Of a stretch of 11,077 nucleotides of DNA, positions 7,364 to 11,077 are shown piece by piece. The first letter of the stretch is position 1. The number at the start of each line of letters is the position of its first letter. The stretch is from B21-G16 sp003644825 [NCBI: Candidatus Zhuqueibacterota bacterium]. Lineage in GTDB: Bacteria > SM23-31 > B21-G16. Below the pieces are notes generated by a model, which did no database searches, was not told the origin of the DNA, and worked only from the letters and a program-made list of their open reading frames with translations. The position numbers and the translations under genes are program-made. The stretch is from positions 1-11,077 of the forward strand of contig QNDJ01000021.1 of assembly GCA_003644825.1 (NCBI GenBank), given 5' to 3'.

Positions 7364-7455
7364 CAAGATGTTTTAAAAAATACGGCGACGATATGAAAGT
7401 GGCGGTTATACCAAGAGGTCCCTACGTTATGCCTCGCATCGGGAATTCATATTAA
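7360..7455 (+). pseudogene. Out-of-frame C-terminus of larA
   Basis: Reading frame -1 relative to larA gives ITRCFKKYGDDM, then KVAVIPRGPYVMPRIGNSY and a TAA at 7453-7455. The segment K-V-A-V-I-P-x-G-P-Y-V-x-P is the typical end of LarA-like proteins. Joining it to DSVDEL of the upstream frame gives 426 residues, the normal family length. Adding one base near 7358-7362 (for example TTAATAACA for the observed TTATAACA) would restore the frame in one step. The alternative, a TTA-to-TAA change plus loss of one A from the A6 run at 7375-7380, needs two lesions. The segment is also more GC-rich than the surrounding spacer, as coding sequence would be. Confidence 0.8.
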
Positions 7456-7568
7456 ATATCTACCTCTCTCCTGCACCGATAATTACGATTTTCAATATAT
7501 TTAAAGTAAGATGTACACCCACACTTTATAACAAACTCAGGATTTTTAAATATTTTTAATTTAATAAT

Positions 7569-10500
7569 CTATACTTTGTTGTTTTTTGTTGCTTTTAGAA
7601 TAGTTCTTTTCTTTTTCCAACCTCCTTCAAAAATTTCATAGAGAATTGGTAGTTGAAGAGCAGTAAGGAATATCGCAGTTAACTCTCCACCTATATATAC
7701 AACAGCCATCGGCTGCTGAAGCTCCGATCCTGTCGATGATGTAAGAACTGCTAATGGAAGAACACCACAAATAATAACAAGTTCTGTCATCAATATTGGC
7801 CTTAACCTTATAATAGAGCCCTCCATAATTGCATCATGCAATGTATGTCCTTCTTTTCTAAGGTCGTTAATAAATGCAACTAATATGATTGCATTCTGTA
7901 TCGAAATACCAAACAAAGCAATAAACCCAACAGCCGAAGACACATTAAACGTTATACCTGTAATCCACAGAGCTATTATACCACCCATCATTGCAAAAGG
8001 AACATTTAATATTATACAGATAACATTCTTCAATGAACCAAAAGACAGATAAAGAAGGAAAAATACAATAACTGCAACAATTGAACCAAGGATTAATAGC
8101 TGTTTTGTAGCTCTTTGCTGACTTTCAAATTGACCGGCAAACTTAATATAGTATCCTGCAGGCAGGGATACATTTTTATAAACTTTTCTCATCGCTTCTT
8201 CAACCCAGCTCCCCTGGTCTCTTCCCTGAACATTACATATTATAACTCTTCTTCTTGTAACATTTTCCCTCATAATTGTAAGTGGGCCTTTAGTTATTTT
8301 AAAATTAGCAAAAGTCTCAAGTGGAATTCTCTGCCCGGATGGGGTATCTACAAGGAGTTTTTTTATTGTTTCCAGGTCTCCTCTGAATCTTTCTTGAAGC
8401 CTTATAAATACCGGGAATCTCATATGCCCTTCCAGAACATCTGTTACAGCAATTCCATTAAGAGCTGTTTCTATTACATCAGAAACATCGCCGATATTTA
8501 ATCCATACCTTGCAAGTTTCTTTCTATCAAAGGAAACTGCTATCTGAGGTGTTCCTGCTGTTTGTTCCACACGCAGGTCAGCAACACCTTTTACTGTAGA
8601 AATAATATCTCTGATTTCCTCAATTTTCTTATCAAGAACTTTAAAATCTGGACCGAACAACTTTATTGCGATTTGTCCTTCAATTCCAGTAAGCATCTCT
8701 GTCAATTTATTCTGGATTGGCTGTTCAAATATATAATGAATACCCGGTATTTTATCAAGTTCAACCCTCATCTCAGCGAAAAGCTGCTGCATTGATTTTC
8801 CTCTTCTTTCTTTGGGTTTAATTTCCATAATATAATGGCTGTGGTTCACAGGATGGGCATGTTCTGATTGCTCTGCATGGCCTGTTGTTCTATTTATAGA
8901 GAGAACTTCAGGAAACTTCATCATCGTTTTTTCAATAATTCTCCCAATTCTGTCTGATTCTTTAAGAGAAGTGCCCGGCATAAGAATTGTGCTTAATATT
9001 ATCGAACCCTCGTCCATTTGAGGCAAAAATTCTCTTCCAATCCTTGGGAATACAAAAAACAAAATAATAAGAAAAATAAGAACCGTAACAGTTAAAAATT
9101 CCCATTTGATTCTCAAACAATAATCCAGAGCTTTTCTGTAAACTTTTTTGAAAAACTCAATTGCAAAGTTATCTTTTTCCTTAATTTTTTCCTTTTTCAG
9201 TAATAAAGAACATAAAACAGGTTTAAGAGTTAAAGAGTTTATCAGACCACCTAATAATGCAGCTGCAACGGCAAAGGCTGTTGGTGCAAACATCCTGCCT
9301 TCTATTCCCTTCAGGGTAAAAAGTGGAACAAATACAAGTATTATTATCAATGATGCATGAAAAATGTGTTTTCCTACCTCTTTTGAAGCTTCAAGAGTTA
9401 AATCGAAAGTAGTTCCCTTTTTTTTCTGCAATAATCTATATATATTTTCAACCATTATAATAGAGGAGTTTGCCATCTTACCTATTCCAATTGCAAGCCC
9501 CCCAAGAGACATTACTGTTATACCTATATGAAATATTTTCATAAGGATAAAAGAAAAAAGCACAGAAATCGGTATTGTAAAAGAAGCTATCAATCCACTC
9601 CTTATGTTCCCCATAAATAATATAATAATTAATATTACAAGTAAAGCACCCTCTATAATAGCTTTCTCAACATGCCCGATAGCTTTCCAGATAAGTATCG
9701 ACTGGTCATAGTAAGGTGTGATTTTTATCCCAAAAGGCAGAGCTTTTTCTATTTCTTTAATTGCCTTTTTCAGATTGCTAATTGTTGTAAGGGTGTTTCC
9801 TCCATACTGTTTTTCTATTACCACATCCACAACTTCATTGTTTTTTCCATTCCTTCCTGCAACACCTCTTCTTAATTGATGCCCGATTTTTACTTCAGCA
9901 ACATCCTTTACATAAACCGGCACATTATTACGTTCTGTAATAACTGTATTTTTGATATCTTCGATACTCTGAATTCTTCCCAGTCCCCTTACAACATATT
10001 CCTGAGCACCCTTAATTAAAAGCCCACCTGAGGGATTGTAGTTGCTTTCTTCAATAGCTCTTTTTACTTCTGAAATTGTAATATTGTAATTTTTAAGTTT
10101 AGTAGGGTCAAATAGAACCTGATACTGTTTGATGAATCCACCAAGGTTAATAACAAAAGATATACCGGGAACACCCAGTAGTCTATATCGTATTATCCAA
10201 TCAGCAGTTGATCTGAGTTCCATTGGGTCAACATTATCCCCCTCTACAACAAACTGAAAAACCTCTCCCATTCTTGAGGATACAGGACCCAGAACAGGTT
10301 TAAGGGTATTTGCAGGTAGTTGATTAGCCACAAGCTCAAGCCTGCTGGTTACAAGCTGTCTGGCTAAATATATGTTTGTTCCCCAATCAAATTCAACAGT
10401 TACAACAGATAATCCAAGACTTGATTCTGACCTGACCCTTGTAACGTGAGGGGCACCATTCATAATACTTTCAAGTGGTCTTGTTATTAATTTCTCGACA

Positions 10501-10679
10501 TCCTCTGGCGGCATTCCATAATTTTCTGTTATTATATTAACAAGAGGAGCATTAAGGTCAGGGTATACATCTACCGGAAGCGTTCTGAATATTAAGGCTC
10601 CAATTACCATAATTAAAATTGTAATAAAAATAGTAAGGAGTCTATTCTTCATTGCCCAGGTTATAAGATAATCTATCAC
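7569..10679 (-). CDS. RND-type efflux pump inner-membrane subunit, CzcA/CusA (HME)-like
   Basis: A 1036-residue transporter with RND layout: TM1 near 13-35, a first periplasmic porter domain, TM2-6 near 335-495, TM7 near 527-545, a second porter domain, and TM8-12 from about 860. PVDVYPDLNAPLV, TRPLES, EFLPQMDEGS, MPGTSL and FPEV resemble the heavy-metal (HME) branch. The start is set at GTG 10679: it gives the family-like N-terminus M-IDYLITWAMKNRLL and has GGAG 7 nt upstream; an in-frame TTG at 10712 has no ribosome site. Both TM4 acidic positions are changed: CzcA D402 and D408 (CusA D405) correspond to G398 and N404 in LAIGIGKMANSSIIMVEN, while the later glutamate E411 is kept. Glutamates E966 (LMTELVI, TM11) and E999 (IGGELTA, TM12) are present. 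A histidine cluster (H601, H607, H609, H613, H615) lies in the second porter domain. It should work with the adjacent adaptor and an outer-membrane channel not seen here. The substrate is uncertain: a metal ion, or another compound. Confidence 0.9.
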   Translation of the reverse strand: MIDYLITWAMKNRLLTIFITILIMVIGALIFRTLPVDVYPDLNAPLVNIITENYGMPPEDVEKLITRPLESIMNGAPHVTRVRSESSLGLSVVTVEFDWGTNIYLARQLVTSRLELVANQLPANTLKPVLGPVSSRMGEVFQFVVEGDNVDPMELRSTADWIIRYRLLGVPGISFVINLGGFIKQYQVLFDPTKLKNYNITISEVKRAIEESNYNPSGGLLIKGAQEYVVRGLGRIQSIEDIKNTVITERNNVPVYVKDVAEVKIGHQLRRGVAGRNGKNNEVVDVVIEKQYGGNTLTTISNLKKAIKEIEKALPFGIKITPYYDQSILIWKAIGHVEKAIIEGALLVILIIILFMGNIRSGLIASFTIPISVLFSFILMKIFHIGITVMSLGGLAIGIGKMANSSIIMVENIYRLLQKKKGTTFDLTLEASKEVGKHIFHASLIIILVFVPLFTLKGIEGRMFAPTAFAVAAALLGGLINSLTLKPVLCSLLLKKEKIKEKDNFAIEFFKKVYRKALDYCLRIKWEFLTVTVLIFLIILFFVFPRIGREFLPQMDEGSIILSTILMPGTSLKESDRIGRIIEKTMMKFPEVLSINRTTGHAEQSEHAHPVNHSHYIMEIKPKERRGKSMQQLFAEMRVELDKIPGIHYIFEQPIQNKLTEMLTGIEGQIAIKLFGPDFKVLDKKIEEIRDIISTVKGVADLRVEQTAGTPQIAVSFDRKKLARYGLNIGDVSDVIETALNGIAVTDVLEGHMRFPVFIRLQERFRGDLETIKKLLVDTPSGQRIPLETFANFKITKGPLTIMRENVTRRRVIICNVQGRDQGSWVEEAMRKVYKNVSLPAGYYIKFAGQFESQQRATKQLLILGSIVAVIVFFLLYLSFGSLKNVICIILNVPFAMMGGIIALWITGITFNVSSAVGFIALFGISIQNAIILVAFINDLRKEGHTLHDAIMEGSIIRLRPILMTELVIICGVLPLAVLTSSTGSELQQPMAVVYIGGELTAIFLTALQLPILYEIFEGGWKKKRTILKATKNNKV

Positions 10680-10686
10680 TTTAATT

Positions 10687-10690
10687 CTCC
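10687..10690 (-). promoter_or_regulatory. Shine-Dalgarno (GGAG) fixing the pump start at GTG 10679
   Basis: On the minus strand, GGAG is followed by a 7-nt spacer (AATTAAA) and GTG. The upstream in-frame TTG at 10712 has no comparable site. The shorter protein begins with the hydrophobic segment expected for RND pumps. Confidence 0.65.
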
Positions 10691-10748
10691 ATTTATTTTT
10701 ATTAATGGCCAATAGTAGTTTAACACTAATACTTTATTCTTGTTTAAG

Positions 10749-11077
10749 TTAATGAATATCCACTCCAATACCTTTTTTCTTTATCATTTCAGAAAAAATC
10801 TGGAAATTCCCCCTCGTAACAATTTCATCACCTTCATTTATTCCACTTAGAATTGCAATCTGATTATCACAGGTCTGACCTACTTTAACTTCCCTTCTTT
10901 TGAAACCTTCTTTGTCCTTTATTATCACTATCTTTTTATCTTCATGGTCGATGACTGCATCTTTTGGTATTACAACACAAACCTGATTTTCTGCAGTATA
11001 TATTTTTATATTTGCGAACATTCCTATTTTTAACATATTATCTTTATTCTTCACTTCAGTTCTGATAACTGTGGTTC
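10749..11077 (-). CDS. RND efflux periplasmic adaptor (membrane fusion protein), C-terminal part (partial)
   Basis: The frame is open to the right edge and ends at TAA (plus-strand positions 10749-10751), leaving about 109 residues. They match the end of HlyD/CusB-type adaptors: TTVIRTEVKN then LKIGMFANIKI (last strand of the beta-barrel domain), VVIPKDAVI (start of the membrane-proximal domain), VIIKDKEGFKRREVKVGQ, ILSGINEGDEIVTRGNFQIFSE and a short tail. Such proteins bridge the inner-membrane pump and the outer-membrane channel in the periplasm. An internal GTG at 11054 could be mistaken for a start but lies in the middle of the domain, so the gene clearly continues outside. It is 69 nt upstream of the pump on the same strand, the usual adaptor-then-pump order. 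No CusF-like domain or metal-binding motif is seen in this end. The promoter and outer-membrane factor would lie to the right. Confidence 0.88.
   Translation of the reverse strand, partial: TTVIRTEVKNKDNMLKIGMFANIKIYTAENQVCVVIPKDAVIDHEDKKIVIIKDKEGFKRREVKVGQTCDNQIAILSGINEGDEIVTRGNFQIFSEMIKKKGIGVDIH

Noticed and set aside
7497-7553. Inverted repeat ATATTTAAA / TTTAAATAT in the convergent spacer between larA and the pump gene, considered as a bidirectional terminator.
   Set aside because: Only nine A/T pairs with a loop of about 39 nt; too weak to call in AT-rich DNA. No other hairpin with a T tract was found in the spacer.
8115-8501. Open frame on the plus strand opposite the RND pump (128 codons).
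   Set aside because: It is antisense to a clearly conserved region of the pump, has no recognisable motif, and its composition follows from the opposite strand's codons. Similar antisense frames opposite mtaB, miaB and the dehydrogenase were dismissed for the same reason.
10680-10712. TTG at 10712 as the start of the RND pump, giving 11 more residues.
   Set aside because: No ribosome site precedes it, whereas GTG 10679 has GGAG at ideal spacing and gives the usual RND N-terminus.

Overview
The window is AT-rich (roughly one third G+C by eye) and almost fully coding. The genes point to a diderm (Gram-negative type) bacterium. There is an RND-type inner-membrane exporter with its periplasmic adaptor, and a secreted TPR/SPOR protein of the sort that binds septal peptidoglycan. 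The tRNA methylthiotransferase pair MtaB and MiaB is also typical of bacteria. No rRNA, tRNA, CRISPR or insertion sequence is visible, so the taxon cannot be named from this stretch.

Left part, plus strand (1-5017): a tight gene string. It holds the last residues of a membrane protein, a PLP-dependent aminotransferase, mtaB, miaB, a LapA-domain membrane protein and a TPR/SPOR protein. Neighbouring genes overlap or lie 16 nt apart, and three of the junctions are start/stop overlaps of 3-4 nt, so this is very probably one translationally coupled operon. mtaB and miaB modify A37 of different tRNAs (t6A to ms2t6A, and i6A to ms2i6A), which makes this a decoding-fidelity pair placed next to envelope genes.

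Middle, plus strand (5086-7363): a zinc-type medium-chain dehydrogenase and a LarA-family (nickel-dependent 2-hydroxyacid racemase) protein, separated by 61 nt and preceded by a 68-nt gap with a promoter-like palindrome. The larA reading frame stops early. The missing family-typical C-terminus (motif VAVIPRGPYVMP) is still present immediately downstream in the -1 frame, so the gene carries a frameshift at its 3' end, unless it is recoded or misassembled.

Right part, minus strand (7569-11077): an RND exporter operon converging on larA. The adaptor gene runs off the right edge and is followed by a CzcA/CusA-like pump. The pump keeps the HME-family layout but has lost both acidic residues expected in TM4 of the proton relay (Asp to Gly and Asp to Asn). 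It has glutamates in TM11 and TM12 instead, and a histidine cluster in its second periplasmic domain. This makes its substrate and energy coupling the most interesting open question in the window.

No clearly new multi-gene system was recognised. The unusual signals are the TM4-substituted RND pump, the displaced larA C-terminus, an 18-residue insertion in the aminotransferase, and a long inverted repeat at the left edge.
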